64,000 nucleotides of DNA from Synergistes sp. (GTDB lineage: Bacteria; Synergistota; Synergistia; Synergistales; Synergistaceae). The notes beneath the pieces were generated by a model, which ran no database searches, was not told the DNA's origin, and saw nothing but the letters and a program-made list of their open reading frames with translations. This document shows, piece by piece, positions 40,021-49,510 of the stretch (the stretch's first letter is position 1; each line of letters opens with the position of its first letter). The translations under genes and the position numbers were made by a program. The stretch spans positions 27,432 through 91,431 of the forward strand of contig JAFYJW010000013.1 in the NCBI GenBank assembly GCA_017537925.1. Reading direction: 5' to 3'.

Positions 40021-41145
40021 ATGACAGAAGCAAACAGCAAGAAACTCGGCTTCGGGCTGATGCGCCTGCCTAAGAACGGGGAAGAGATAGACATAGAGCA
40101 GGTCAAAAAAATGACTGATATGTTTATGGAGGCGGGGTTCACATATTTCGACACCGCCTGGGCGTATCCCGGTTCAGAGGATGCCGTGCGGCAGGCACTG
40201 GTGGAGCGCTACCCCCGCGATAAGTTCACGCTTGCGACGAAGAACGCCGCCTGGCTTAAGTGCGAAAAACGGGAAGATGCGATAAACCAGTTTGAGACGT
40301 CTTTGAAACAGACAAACGCCGGTTATTTCGATTATTATCTTCTGCACAACCTGGGTGAAGGACGCACTCATTTCTTTGACGACTACGATATGTGGAATTT
40401 TGTAAAGGAGAAGAAAGCCGAAGGCAAGATAAGACATATCGGTTTCTCCTTCCACTCGACGGCTGATGAGCTTGAACCGATCCTGGAGGCTCATCCCGAG
40501 GCAGAGTTCGTGCAGCTGCAGATAAACTACGCAGACTGGGAAAACCCGCGCATACAGTCAAGAGCCTGCTATGAGATGGCGCGCAGATACGGAAAACCGA
40601 TCGTCGTCATGGAGCCTGTAAAGGGCGGCACGCTTGCCGATCCTCCGGAAGCCGTGGCGGAAGTGCTCAGACGCGCAGATCCAAACGCATCCTGCGCCTC
40701 CTGGGCGATACGTTTTGCCGCAAGCCTTGACGGAGTGATATCGGTGCTTTCAGGCATGAGCAATATAGAACAGATGGCGGACAACATTTCCTATATGCGA
40801 GAGTTCAGGCATCTTTCTGCGGCTGAACTCTCGGTGGTAGAGGAAGCAAGAAAGGCACTCGATTCGCTGCCTGTGATTCCATGCACGTCGTGCGACTACT
40901 GCGCCGAAGTCTGCCCGCTTGATATCGGCATCCCCGATACGTTTGCCGCGCTGAACATCCTTAACATATACGGCAGATACGAATACGCTGCCGGGCAGGA
41001 AAAATGGCAGACGAACGCTCACGGCAAAAAGCGCGCTTCGGAGTGCGTGAAATGCGGAGCGTGCGAGGAGGCCTGCCCGCAGCATATCAAAATCAGGGAA
41101 CATCTTGCGGAAGCCGCGGAAGCCTTTCATATGAACGAAGCATAA
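40021..41145 (+). CDS. Aldo/keto reductase with two [4Fe-4S] motifs
   Basis: A 374-aa protein. An N-terminal AKR barrel (about 1-280; GFGLMRLP, TYFDTAWAYPGSEDAV, LATKNAAW, GFSFHST, VVMEPVKGG) is joined to a ferredoxin-like C terminus with CTSCDYCAEVCPLDI and CVKCGACEEACPQHI, two clusters' worth of cysteines. This family is widespread in anaerobes; substrates are unknown. GAGGTGG precedes the ATG by about 8 bases. A further upstream frame lacks a start signal. Confidence 0.92.
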   Translation: MTEANSKKLGFGLMRLPKNGEEIDIEQVKKMTDMFMEAGFTYFDTAWAYPGSEDAVRQALVERYPRDKFTLATKNAAWLKCEKREDAINQFETSLKQTNAGYFDYYLLHNLGEGRTHFFDDYDMWNFVKEKKAEGKIRHIGFSFHSTADELEPILEAHPEAEFVQLQINYADWENPRIQSRACYEMARRYGKPIVVMEPVKGGTLADPPEAVAEVLRRADPNASCASWAIRFAASLDGVISVLSGMSNIEQMADNISYMREFRHLSAAELSVVEEARKALDSLPVIPCTSCDYCAEVCPLDIGIPDTFAALNILNIYGRYEYAAGQEKWQTNAHGKKRASECVKCGACEEACPQHIKIREHLAEAAEAFHMNEA

Positions 41146-41186
41146 CAGGCGCCCCGCATCAAAGTGCTTTTTAAGGAGACGATATT

Positions 41187-42146
41187 ATGGTTTTGACGCT
41201 CGAAAAAATCCGCGCTGCCGGAGAACGCATATCAGGATATGCGGTGAAGACCCCGCTGCTCCGTCTCAGCGCCATGGACTCTTTTCTCGGCTGCAGGGTC
41301 TATGTAAAGGCGGAATGCATGCAGGTAACAGGTTCGTTCAAGTTCCGCGGCGCGGTGAACAAAGCGCTTTCTCTTACGCCGGAGCAGCTCGGCCGCGGAA
41401 TAGTTGCGGTATCGTCGGGCAACCACGCAAGAGGCATATCATACGCCGCAAAACTGCTCGGAGCGAAGGTGACTGTAGTCATGCCGCTTACCGCAACGGC
41501 GATAAAGGTCAGCAACACCAAAGCTCTGGGAGCCGAAGTTATACAGTGTGAGAATCAGGAGCGTTTTAAGGTCGCCGAGAGGATATGCGCTGAAAGAGGA
41601 GCCGTGATGGTGCATCCTTTCAACGACGAGGATATAATGGCCGGACAGGGCACGGCAGGGCTTGAGATCGCAGAGCAGTGTCCGGAGCTCGACAGGCTGA
41701 TAATACCGATAAGCGGAGGCGGGCTCTTCAGCGGGGTGTCGACGGCGGTAAAAGCTCTTGCGCCAAAAGTCAAAGTATACGCGGCGGAGCCGTCCGCGCT
41801 GCCGCGCTATACGGTGAGCGTCAAAGCAGGGACCCCGACCGCGGTGCCATCTAAAAAAACTGTGGCAGACGCGCTTGTGTCGCTGATACCGGGTGATAAA
41901 TGCTTCCCCTGCGTTGCCGCAAACGCTGACGGCATCGCCGCGGTGGACGACGAATTTATCCTGAAAGGCATGAAGCTTCTTCTTGCGGAGGGAAAAGTTC
42001 TCTGCGAACCTTCTTCCGCCATAGGCATAGGAGCGGTCCTTCAGGGGCTGATAAAAGTTAAGCCGGAGGATAATGTCTGCTTCCTGATCTCGGGCGGCAA
42101 TGTGGCGTTCGATCAGCTGAGTATTCTTGATGATGTAGTCATATAA
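41187..42146 (+). CDS. PLP-dependent threonine/serine dehydratase (short form)
   Basis: A 319-aa fold-type II PLP enzyme converting threonine (or serine) to 2-oxobutyrate (or pyruvate) and ammonia. Seen: VTGSFKFRGAVNKA with the PLP Lys, VAVSSGNHARGISYAAKL, IPISGGGLFSGVSTAVK (phosphate loop) and FLISGGNVAFDQL. It lacks the C-terminal ACT domain of biosynthetic IlvA, so it is the catabolic type (TdcB-like). AAGGAG precedes the ATG. It follows the reductase by 41 bp. Confidence 0.92.
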   Translation: MVLTLEKIRAAGERISGYAVKTPLLRLSAMDSFLGCRVYVKAECMQVTGSFKFRGAVNKALSLTPEQLGRGIVAVSSGNHARGISYAAKLLGAKVTVVMPLTATAIKVSNTKALGAEVIQCENQERFKVAERICAERGAVMVHPFNDEDIMAGQGTAGLEIAEQCPELDRLIIPISGGGLFSGVSTAVKALAPKVKVYAAEPSALPRYTVSVKAGTPTAVPSKKTVADALVSLIPGDKCFPCVAANADGIAAVDDEFILKGMKLLLAEGKVLCEPSSAIGIGAVLQGLIKVKPEDNVCFLISGGNVAFDQLSILDDVVI

Positions 42147-42187
42147 CGGAATTTACAGCAGGCCCTGCGGCACGGGGCCGTGTCAAT

Positions 42188-42236
42188 AAAAAACAGCGTC
42201 CCGCCGAACAGTGCTTTCGTCGGGATGCTGTTTTAT
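42188..42236. terminator. Bidirectional terminator between dehydratase gene and glsA
   Basis: AAAACAGCGTCCCG and CGGGATGCTGTTTT form a long stem with one mismatch, flanked by A and T runs. It can end both convergent transcripts. Confidence 0.85.
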
Positions 42237-42258
42237 TCGTCCTAAGCGGTCTTTCGTT

Positions 42259-43200
42259 CTATATCCCTATGCCGCGCAGATCAAGTTTTTCTGACAGGAG
42301 CTCAAGAGCCCTGATGCCGGCTACGGAATTTCCTTTTGCATCAAGCGCCGGCGAAAACACACCTATCCCCATACGGCCCGGAACCACGGCCATTATGCCG
42401 CCTGAAACGCCGCTTTTTCCCGGCAGTCCGACTCGGACCGCAAACTCCCCGGATTCGTTGTACAGCCCGCAGGTGCTCATAAGCCCGAGCAGTGTGCATA
42501 CAGTCTCTTTTTCGATCACCTTCTCGCCAGATGCGGCGGACCTTCCTCCGGAAGCAATGACGGCGGCTGTCCTTGCAAGAGTCCCGCTCGTGCAGCGCAG
42601 GCTGCAGAGCGTGAAGTAAAGGTCTAATATCTCCTCGACGTCGCCGTGCAGAAGCCCCATGCTCTTCATGAAATAGGCAAGGGCCCTGTTCCTGTCGGCG
42701 CTGTTTTTCTCTGACAGGAATACCTTTTCGTCGAAGCCGTTATACTCTCCCGTGAGGAGTCTTAGAAAATCCGTAACTCTGTCCAGCGCTTCGGATTTGT
42801 AGGCCTTGCAGATGAGCGAGCAGACAGCTATAGCCCCGGCGTTCATGAAGGGATTCGACGGTTTGGAGGACGTCATCTCGATGCGCATGAGCGAATTGAA
42901 CGAATCGGCGCTCGCTTCCATGCCGGCATGGCGGAAAACGTTTTCCCTGCCGAACTTCTCGATGGCGAACGCAAGAGAGATTATTTTTGACAGCGACTGC
43001 ATAGTGAAAAACTGTCCGACGTCCCCGATCTCTATCATTTTGGCGCCGACAGGCTGGCAGCTGAGGGAAAAAAGTTCGGCGGACATCCGCGAGAGTTCCG
43101 GGATGTAGCTTGCTACCTTGCCGTCGGTGCTTGTTACGCGGGCAATATTTCCCACGTCGTTCAAAAGCTGTTCGTCAAGCAGATCAGATCGATTATCCAT
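42259..43200 (-). CDS. glsA: Glutaminase
   Basis: A 313-aa serine-dependent glutaminase, converting glutamine to glutamate and ammonia. Seen: GKVASYIPELSR, FTMQSLSKIISLAFAIE with the catalytic Ser-x-x-Lys, PSNPFMNAGAIAVCSL, and late FAVRVGLPGKSGVSGGIMAVVPG. Full-length. GGGAGG precedes the ATG. It is set apart from gltX by 412 bp. With ansA and the dehydratase it supports amino-acid use as energy source. Confidence 0.95.
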   Translation of the reverse strand: MDNRSDLLDEQLLNDVGNIARVTSTDGKVASYIPELSRMSAELFSLSCQPVGAKMIEIGDVGQFFTMQSLSKIISLAFAIEKFGRENVFRHAGMEASADSFNSLMRIEMTSSKPSNPFMNAGAIAVCSLICKAYKSEALDRVTDFLRLLTGEYNGFDEKVFLSEKNSADRNRALAYFMKSMGLLHGDVEEILDLYFTLCSLRCTSGTLARTAAVIASGGRSAASGEKVIEKETVCTLLGLMSTCGLYNESGEFAVRVGLPGKSGVSGGIMAVVPGRMGIGVFSPALDAKGNSVAGIRALELLSEKLDLRGIGI

Positions 43201-43239
43201 GCTTTGCCCTCCCGCATTTCATTCTTTCCGGCGCCAGCG

Positions 43240-43344
43240 TCATTTCCTGTCCGGCCTGGTGCAGGCGGAAACGACCGCAGAAGCGGTCAAACCGACAAAA
43301 AATGCCGCCGCACGCGCCGATATCAGGCTTTCATATCCGCTCAT
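43240..43344 (-). CDS. Possible 34-aa membrane peptide upstream of glsA
   Basis: A 34-codon frame, MSGYESLISARAAAFFVG then LTASAVVSACTRPDRK, lies between the predicted glsA promoter and glsA. It has a short hydrophobic centre and a basic end. No ribosome-binding site is clear, so it could be chance. Confidence 0.2.
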   Translation of the reverse strand: MSGYESLISARAAAFFVGLTASAVVSACTRPDRK

Positions 43345-43532
43345 GTTCCAGACCACAGTAAATAAAGCGCCTGTGTCATTGTAGCAAAAGCGACGATAGC
43401 CGTACAGCGTCCGCCGAAAACGCTTCAGCAGCAGCTGACTGGGAAATATATAATACAGACAGTCCCTGGACGCGGACCGATATGTTACGCAAGGGCCTGA
43501 TAACGCAGAAGATTTCAGAAATTTATGTTTGT

Positions 43533-43565
43533 TAAAAAGGGGCGCGCCTGAGAGCGCGCCCCCTT
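43533..43565 (-). terminator. Terminator of gltX
   Basis: GGGGCGCGC and GCGCGCCCC arms with a six-base loop, then TTTTT on the minus strand. It lies about 50 bp after gltX. Confidence 0.88.
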
Positions 43566-43612
43566 GCAGCATATTGTTTTTACAGCGCCGTATCCTGCCG
43601 TCCTGCGCGGAT

Positions 43613-44953
43613 TCAGACAAGACCGTAGTATTCCAGCCTTTTCTTTGTTTCTTCCCTGCCGAGCTGGCCTGCCACTTCAAAGACCCCCGGGCTTACCTTC
43701 CGACCGGTAAGAGCCCAGCGCATCGGGGTCGCCGCTTCTTTCATAGAGCTTTCGTTTGCGGTGAATATTTCCTGCGCCGCGTTGTGCAGGTGTTCAAAGG
43801 AGCCGTCTCCCCATGCGTTGAGCAGCTCCCCGTATATCTTTTTCAGTTTCGGCCGCAGTTCGTCTTTTATGTCTTTGCCGTCGTAACGCTCCGTGACTTT
43901 CGAGAAGTCAAGGAAGTAATCGCTGTATTCGGCTGCCTGTATCGTTGTCTGCCCGCGTCCGCCGAGCACTTTGAGCGAAGAGGCCAGATATTCGTCGGAG
44001 AACTTTTCAACGGGCAGTCCCATCTGCTTCCAGAAGGGGCGTATCGCGTCGAGCAGAACATACGGATCCATACGCTTCATCTGCTCCTGATTTATGTGGT
44101 TGAGCTTCTCTATGTCGAATACAGCCGGTTTTCTTGTTACGTTTTTTATATCGAAGAGCTCAACTGCCTCTTCTCTTGAGAATATCTCCTGGCCGCTGCG
44201 CGGAGACCAGCCCAGCAGCGCGAGGAAATTGAATACGCCGTCAGGCAGGTATCCCATGTCGCTGTATTCGAATACGCTCGTCGCTCCCTGCCGTTTTGAC
44301 AGCTTTTTCTTGTCTTTGCCGAGTATCATCGGCAGGTGCGCGAAAGCGGGGCGCTCAAAGCCGAGCGCGTCGTAGATGAGCAGCTGCTTCGGCGTGTTGA
44401 TGACGTGGTCTTCGCCGCGTATCACCATGTTTATCCCCATCGTGAAGTCGTCGATGACCACGGCATAATTGTAGGTCGGCATGCCGTCGCGCTTCATTAT
44501 TACGATGTCCTTTATCGTGCCGTCCTGATTTACGGAAGCGTTCTCGCTTTCCACGTCTATATCGCCGTAGACTTCGTCATGGAAGTGTATATGTTTGCCC
44601 GGCTCTATGCGGAAAAATAAGGCTCCTTCTTTTTCATACGCTTTTCCCTCGCTGAGCAGCCGGTCTGCGTATTTTCTGTACAGATCCATGCGTTCCGACT
44701 GGCGGTAAGGACCGAAAGAGCCTCCCTTATCGGGGCCTTCGTCCCAGTCGAGTCCCATCCAGCGCATACCGTCGATTATGCTCTGTTCATATTCTTTGGT
44801 TGAGCGCTCTCTGTCCGTATCTTCGATGCGCAGCACGAAAGTTCCCCCGGTGCGTCGCGCAAAGAGCCAGTTGAAGAGCGCGGTGTGAGCTCCTCCTATA
44901 TGGAGCGAGCCGGTCGGGCTCGGAGCAAATCTCACACGATATTTTTCAGCCAT
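43613..44953 (-). CDS. gltX: Glutamyl-tRNA synthetase
   Basis: GluRS, 446 aa, class I. Seen: RFAPSPTGSLHIGGAHTALFN (HIGH motif), FVLRIEDTDRERS, VIRGEDHVINTPKQ and KKLSKRQGA (KMSKS variant), then the helical anticodon-binding domain. It is the canonical form without a duplicated, truncated copy in the window. With glnS present, it need not be non-discriminating. AGGGGG lies before the ATG. Confidence 0.96.
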   Translation of the reverse strand: MAEKYRVRFAPSPTGSLHIGGAHTALFNWLFARRTGGTFVLRIEDTDRERSTKEYEQSIIDGMRWMGLDWDEGPDKGGSFGPYRQSERMDLYRKYADRLLSEGKAYEKEGALFFRIEPGKHIHFHDEVYGDIDVESENASVNQDGTIKDIVIMKRDGMPTYNYAVVIDDFTMGINMVIRGEDHVINTPKQLLIYDALGFERPAFAHLPMILGKDKKKLSKRQGATSVFEYSDMGYLPDGVFNFLALLGWSPRSGQEIFSREEAVELFDIKNVTRKPAVFDIEKLNHINQEQMKRMDPYVLLDAIRPFWKQMGLPVEKFSDEYLASSLKVLGGRGQTTIQAAEYSDYFLDFSKVTERYDGKDIKDELRPKLKKIYGELLNAWGDGSFEHLHNAAQEIFTANESSMKEAATPMRWALTGRKVSPGVFEVAGQLGREETKKRLEYYGLV

Positions 44954-45108
44954 CTATGTTTCCCCCTATAATTATTTGTCGAGAACTGCGGCATATCCGG
45001 CATTTACGCTGAAATGCCCTTCGTGTATCATAGAAGCGCCGTCTGCGGCGGCGTATTTTTTCGCTGCCGCAGATAGTTATTATATCCTAAAGACGGCGGT
45101 GTTGTACT

Positions 45109-47646
45109 GTGCCAAAAGAAATACTTTTGATAGACGGACACGGACTTGCTTTCCGCGGTTTTTACGCTCTGCCTGAAGATCTGTGCGCCGCGGACGGTAC
45201 TCCCACGAATGCGATACTGGGCTTTATGAATATGCTCTTCAAGGCTCTGGATGAATGGCCGGGAGGGCCTGCCGCGATATTTTTTGACGCCAAGGGGCCT
45301 ACCGCGCGCCATCTTATGTTTGAAGATTATAAGGGCGGCAGAAAACCGACGCCCGAGGCTTTTAAGATCCAACTGCCGCTGATAATGGAGCTTTGCACGG
45401 CTATGGGGCTGCCGGTATTTTCTCGCGAGGGCGTGGAAGCGGACGACTGCATAGCGGCCACAGCCCGTGCCTGTGCCTCCGAAGGCGTGCTTGTAAGAAT
45501 ACTTTCGGCCGATAAAGATCTCTTCCAGACTATAGACGAAAATATAACTGTGATACGCCCCTCGCGCGGAGTGACGGATTTTGTCGTCTATGACGCAAAC
45601 AGCTTTGAAGAAAAATATGGTTTCAAGCCGCCTCTTATGGCGGATTACCTTGCGCTTACAGGAGACTCCGTCGACAACATACCCGGCGTGCCGGGCATCG
45701 GTGAGAAGACAGCAAAAGAGCTTGTAGGCAATTTCGGAAGCCTTGAAAAAATCTACGAAAATCTCGAAGCGGTGGCAAAGGCACGGCGTTCAAAATTAGA
45801 GGAAAACAGGGAGCTTGCATTCAGGTGCCGGGAGCTCATAATTCCCCAGCCTACCGACGCTTTCTCTGAAGAATCTCTCGAAGCCCGGGAGCCGGATGTA
45901 GAAAAAGTACTTTCAATCTGCGCGAAGCTCGGACTTAAGAAGATCGCCGAGCGCTTTAGAATGCCCGAGGAACACGCTTCGGAGGGGCCGCACGCTGCAG
46001 CTTTGCCGGCAGAAGCGAAAGTGGTCCCCCTTGCAGCGCTGCTTAAAAGCGGAGATATTGCTGCGGCATGCGGGGAAAGCGGCATGGTGCTTGCAGACAG
46101 AAACGGCTGCTGCGCCGCTTTCGGACCTGCGCGAGCCGAAGATGAGGAACTCTTCAGGGATTGGGCGGAACGCGGAACTCTTTACCTTTACGGGCTGCGT
46201 GAACTGCTTACAAAGTTTCCCTCTGTCCCTCTGCCTCCGGCGGAGAGGATACATGACCTCGAAGCTGAAAATTATCTGCTGCACCCGGACAGGGGCGGAA
46301 GATCCGGAATAGCGCGCGCTTTGGACATGCCTCTGCCTGAGGGAAGGGATCTCGCGCTCCGGCTGTTCGGTTTCTGCGAAGCCCTCGAAGGCGAAATGGC
46401 TAAAACCAATGGCCTCGAAAGAGTGATGCGTGATATAGATATTCCCCTTTCCTTCACTCTTGCGAAGATGGGCCGCACAGGAATACACGCCGATGCGGAG
46501 ATGCTCTCGGTGCTCGAAAAGGAGCTTGCCTCCCACATCGCCGACAGAAGCCTTGAGATAGAAGAATACGTCGGGGAAAAGATAAACCTCGCGTCGCCGA
46601 AACAGGTGGCGCATCTTCTCTTTGAAACTCTCAGGCTGCCTCCGATAAAGAAAAACAAGAGCGGTTTTTCGACCGATTCTTCTGTGCTCGAAGAGTTAGC
46701 AAGGCTTCCCGAACCGCTCTGCAATGTGCCACGCAAGATTCTGGACTACCGCGAGGAATCCAAGCTGCAAACGGGTTTCGTCCAGCCCTTCCTAAATCTT
46801 GCCCGCGAAGGGAGAGGATTCATCCATTCGACCTTCGATCATCTGGCTACGGGCACAGGGCGTCTTGCAAGCAGGGACCCTAACGTGCAGAACATGCCGG
46901 TCTTCGGAGAGTGGGCGGATCGCTTCCGCGCATGCTTCACCCCGAGAAGCGCCGATCATGTCTTTGTGGCCGCGGATTACTCGCAGATCGAGCTGCGTGT
47001 GCTTGCCCATTTCTCGGGGGAGAAGAAGCTTATCGAATCCTTCCGTGAAGGACGGGATATACATTCCGAAACGGCATCATGGGTCTTCGGTTTGCCGGCG
47101 GAGGATATATCTCCGGAACAGAGACGCTTTGCAAAGACCGTGAACTTCGGGCTGATATACGGTATGAGCGCGTTCGGCCTTGCGCAGCGGCTGGGGATAT
47201 CGCGTCCTGCCGCGGCGAATATGGTAGACAGGTACTTTGCCGTACTGCCGAAAGTTAAGGAATATATAAGCGGGAGCATTGCGGAGGCCAAAGCAAAGGG
47301 GCATACGGTATCGCTCTTCGGGCGCATACGGCCGCTTGCGGAAGTGGCTACCGTGGAGGGGCGCGGGAACAATCCGCTTGACAGGGTGGCTGTTAATTCT
47401 CCGATACAGAGCACGGCGTCCGATATAGCCAAGATAGCGCTCTTAAAATTCGACGCGGCCCTCGAAAAGAGCTTCCCTTCGGCGTCCGTTGTGCTGCAGG
47501 TGCATGATTCGATAGTATGCGAATGCCGCAGGGAAGACGCGGACGAAGTGGAAAAGCTGCTTCTTGATACGATGGAATCAGTAAACGTCCTTGATGTTCC
47601 TATCAAGGCGGAGCCTAAAAGAAGCGTTTCGCTTAAGGGGATCTGA
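45109..47646 (+). CDS. polA: DNA polymerase I
   Basis: PolA, 845 aa. N-terminal 5'-3' flap nuclease (about 1-290; LLIDGHGLAFRGFYAL, VEADDCIAATA, LTGDSVDNIPGVPGIGEKTA), a middle 3'-5' exonuclease-like domain, and the polymerase domain (motif A DYSQIELRVLAH, motif B RRFAKTVNFGLIYG, motif C QVHDSIVCE). The middle domain lacks the DxE catalytic motif expected in its first strand (it reads MVLADRNGCC), so proofreading is probably absent, as in Bacillus and Thermus. GTG start. Confidence 0.96.
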   Translation: MPKEILLIDGHGLAFRGFYALPEDLCAADGTPTNAILGFMNMLFKALDEWPGGPAAIFFDAKGPTARHLMFEDYKGGRKPTPEAFKIQLPLIMELCTAMGLPVFSREGVEADDCIAATARACASEGVLVRILSADKDLFQTIDENITVIRPSRGVTDFVVYDANSFEEKYGFKPPLMADYLALTGDSVDNIPGVPGIGEKTAKELVGNFGSLEKIYENLEAVAKARRSKLEENRELAFRCRELIIPQPTDAFSEESLEAREPDVEKVLSICAKLGLKKIAERFRMPEEHASEGPHAAALPAEAKVVPLAALLKSGDIAAACGESGMVLADRNGCCAAFGPARAEDEELFRDWAERGTLYLYGLRELLTKFPSVPLPPAERIHDLEAENYLLHPDRGGRSGIARALDMPLPEGRDLALRLFGFCEALEGEMAKTNGLERVMRDIDIPLSFTLAKMGRTGIHADAEMLSVLEKELASHIADRSLEIEEYVGEKINLASPKQVAHLLFETLRLPPIKKNKSGFSTDSSVLEELARLPEPLCNVPRKILDYREESKLQTGFVQPFLNLAREGRGFIHSTFDHLATGTGRLASRDPNVQNMPVFGEWADRFRACFTPRSADHVFVAADYSQIELRVLAHFSGEKKLIESFREGRDIHSETASWVFGLPAEDISPEQRRFAKTVNFGLIYGMSAFGLAQRLGISRPAAANMVDRYFAVLPKVKEYISGSIAEAKAKGHTVSLFGRIRPLAEVATVEGRGNNPLDRVAVNSPIQSTASDIAKIALLKFDAALEKSFPSASVVLQVHDSIVCECRREDADEVEKLLLDTMESVNVLDVPIKAEPKRSVSLKGI

Positions 47647-47721
47647 CGCAGCCGGTTTTTGGAAATACCGCACAGGTATTTCTGATCCAGATAAATAAAA
47701 AAGAAGAAAGGAATTGGTATT

Positions 47722-48231
47722 ATGGCCAGAATATCATTGATTTCGTATGAAAACGCAGGCGCTGATGTGAGGGCTGTCATGGATGGGCATGAGGCAAAAG
47801 GGTACCGCATAACAAATATGAAAAGGACGCTGCTTCATTCTGTTCTTTCCTTTCAGTCGCTGGAAGACGGGTTTTATAATATGCAGGAGAGGTTGGCGGA
47901 GTTTCTGGATCCAAGGGCGATCATGTTTTTTGCCTATGCCATCTCGACCGAAGACGACTGCATCGTATGCTCGCTGTATTTCCATGATCTCCTGGAACAG
48001 AATAAGATAGACATCAATAATTTTAAGTTCAGCGAGACCGAAGAGCTTCTGATGTCCTACGGAAGGCAGATCGTAAAGACGAAGGGGAACGGCGTTTCAT
48101 CCGAGCTTCTGGATAAACTCCAGGAAAGATTCAGCGAGAAACAGCTTGTTGAGATCACGACGTTTGCCGTGATGATGATCGCAAATAATCTGTTCAATAA
48201 CGCTCTGAAGGTTGAGTCGGAACTGCGCTGA
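47722..48231 (+). CDS. Carboxymuconolactone decarboxylase/AhpD-like protein
   Basis: A 169-aa helical protein with CIVCSLYFH (Cys80, Cys83, His88), resembling the redox CxxC...H site of AhpD-like peroxidase reductases. The usual spacing from the second Cys to His is four residues and here it is five, and the usual preceding Glu is Asp. It could act as a thiol reductant or small-molecule decarboxylase-like protein. AAGGAATT precedes the ATG. Divergent; moderate confidence. Confidence 0.6.
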   Translation: MARISLISYENAGADVRAVMDGHEAKGYRITNMKRTLLHSVLSFQSLEDGFYNMQERLAEFLDPRAIMFFAYAISTEDDCIVCSLYFHDLLEQNKIDINNFKFSETEELLMSYGRQIVKTKGNGVSSELLDKLQERFSEKQLVEITTFAVMMIANNLFNNALKVESELR

Positions 48232-48412
48232 ACATTCCCTGTCGTTACCGAAACGCCGGCATTCCGGCAGCAGGAGCGAAACAGACCGGGCATCAAGCCG
48301 GACGGCCTGAACAAAGGCGTTATGAAAGTTTTTCTCTGTAAAAGGGAAAAATAGAACTTAATGCCTTAAAACCGGTATTTATGCCTGTTTATGCATCTTT
48401 GCAAACCAGAGC

Positions 48413-48441
48413 TTGCGTACCGGCGCAAAGTGGAATATAAT
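48413..48441 (+). promoter_or_regulatory. rpmE promoter
   Basis: TTGCGT (48413-48418) and TATAAT (48436-48441) with a 17-bp spacer, about 45 bp before the rpmE start. Confidence 0.8.
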
Positions 48442-48487
48442 ACTTTGCTGTATGTTGGAAGTATATGAGTTTTTGGAGGTGTTATAG

Positions 48488-48724
48488 ATGAAAAAAGATA
48501 TCCACCCGAAGTACGGGCCCTGCAAGGTTACATGCGCCTGCGGCAATACATTTGAGACCAAATCGACGGTAGGCGACATGAGAGTTTCCGTATGCAGCGA
48601 GTGCCATCCCTTCTACACCGGGAAAAAGGGCAGGGTGATAGAGGCCGGACGTCTGGAGAAATTCCGCCAGAAATATGCCGGCGTCAACTACGGACAGAAG
48701 GCCGCGAAAGAAACCGCCGAATAG
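48488..48724 (+). CDS. rpmE: 50S ribosomal protein L31 (zinc-binding type)
   Basis: L31, 78 aa, starting [20 protein letters not shown]. Cysteines at about 16, 18, 36 and 39 (CAC...CSEC) mark the zinc-containing form, which in some bacteria is replaced by a cysteine-free paralogue under zinc limitation. Strong GGAGGT upstream. It is followed by a terminator. Confidence 0.97.
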   Translation: MKKDIHPKYGPCKVTCACGNTFETKSTVGDMRVSVCSECHPFYTGKKGRVIEAGRLEKFRQKYAGVNYGQKAAKETAE

Positions 48725-48736
48725 CTGTCATTTTAC

Positions 48737-48769
48737 GGGAGGACGCGGAAAGCGCCCTCCTTTTTTTTC
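48737..48769 (+). terminator. Terminator of rpmE
   Basis: GGGAGGACGC pairs with GCGCCCTCC (one bulge) over a short loop, followed by a run of eight T. Confidence 0.88.
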
Positions 48770-48817
48770 TCTTGTAAAATGTCCGGGAAAATTTTGCAGT
48801 CGTAAGGGGGCAGCGCT

Positions 48818-49510
48818 ATGGGCATATCTGTAAAACTTATCGCATCTACGCCTGATGCCGACAAAGTCGTCGCGGCTGCGGCAAAATTATGCTACAGCGC
48901 TTCAGGCGCCGCCGAGATCTTTGACGGGCTTGATTCGGCGAAGATAGTATCTTTTCTGTCAAAACTGCGTGAATCGGGGCACCTGTCTCCGTTCGAACAC
49001 GCTTCTTTTACATTCGCCATGGAAGGGATAAGCCGTGTGGCTACTCATCAGCTGGTCCGTCACAGGGTGGCGAGCTACTCTCAGCAGAGCCAGCGTTATG
49101 TGGCGATGAGCGGAAACGGCTGCGTCGTTCCTCCATCAGTTGCTGCAGACGCGGCAGCCGCCGCGGTCTTTAACGCTCAGGCCGAAGCTGCTGCCGCCGC
49201 TTATGAAAAGCTGCTCTCAATGGGCATCCCGAAGGAAGACGCGCGCTTCATACTGCCGCACGGCGGCGAGACCAGAATAGTAGTCACAATGAACGCACGC
49301 GAGCTGCATCACTTCTTTACTCTCCGCCTCTGCCGCAGGGCTCAGTGGGAGATACGGGAGATCGCAAGGGCCATGCTGCGTGAAGTACGCTGCGCGGCTC
49401 CCGTGATCTTCGGCACTGCCGGCCCTTCATGCGTCATGGGGGCATGCGGCGAGGCGCGTCCCTGCGGTAAGCCGTACAGCGGCATGGAGGAACTGCTTTC
49501 CTGTGATTAG
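48818..49510 (+). CDS. thyX: Flavin-dependent thymidylate synthase
   Basis: ThyX, 230 aa, making dTMP from dUMP with FAD/NADPH and methylene-THF. The signature RHRVASYSQQSQRY matches RHRxxSxxxxSxR and lies after the FAD-binding helix. SPFEHASFTFAMEGISR and LHHFFTLRLCRRAQWEIRE are also typical. ThyA is not seen. The ATG has AAGGGGG upstream. Its stop overlaps the GTG start of the next gene. Confidence 0.95.
   Translation: MGISVKLIASTPDADKVVAAAAKLCYSASGAAEIFDGLDSAKIVSFLSKLRESGHLSPFEHASFTFAMEGISRVATHQLVRHRVASYSQQSQRYVAMSGNGCVVPPSVAADAAAAAVFNAQAEAAAAAYEKLLSMGIPKEDARFILPHGGETRIVVTMNARELHHFFTLRLCRRAQWEIREIARAMLREVRCAAPVIFGTAGPSCVMGACGEARPCGKPYSGMEELLSCD

Larger units (their letters stand above)
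43201..43612 (-). promoter_or_regulatory. Leader region of glsA with gltX terminator
   Basis: Apart from the terminator at 43533-43565, this 412-bp stretch holds a possible glsA promoter (TACAAT at 43383-43378 on the minus strand, no clear -35) and a small open frame at 43240-43344. No other gene, repeat or RNA was recognised. Confidence 0.4.
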
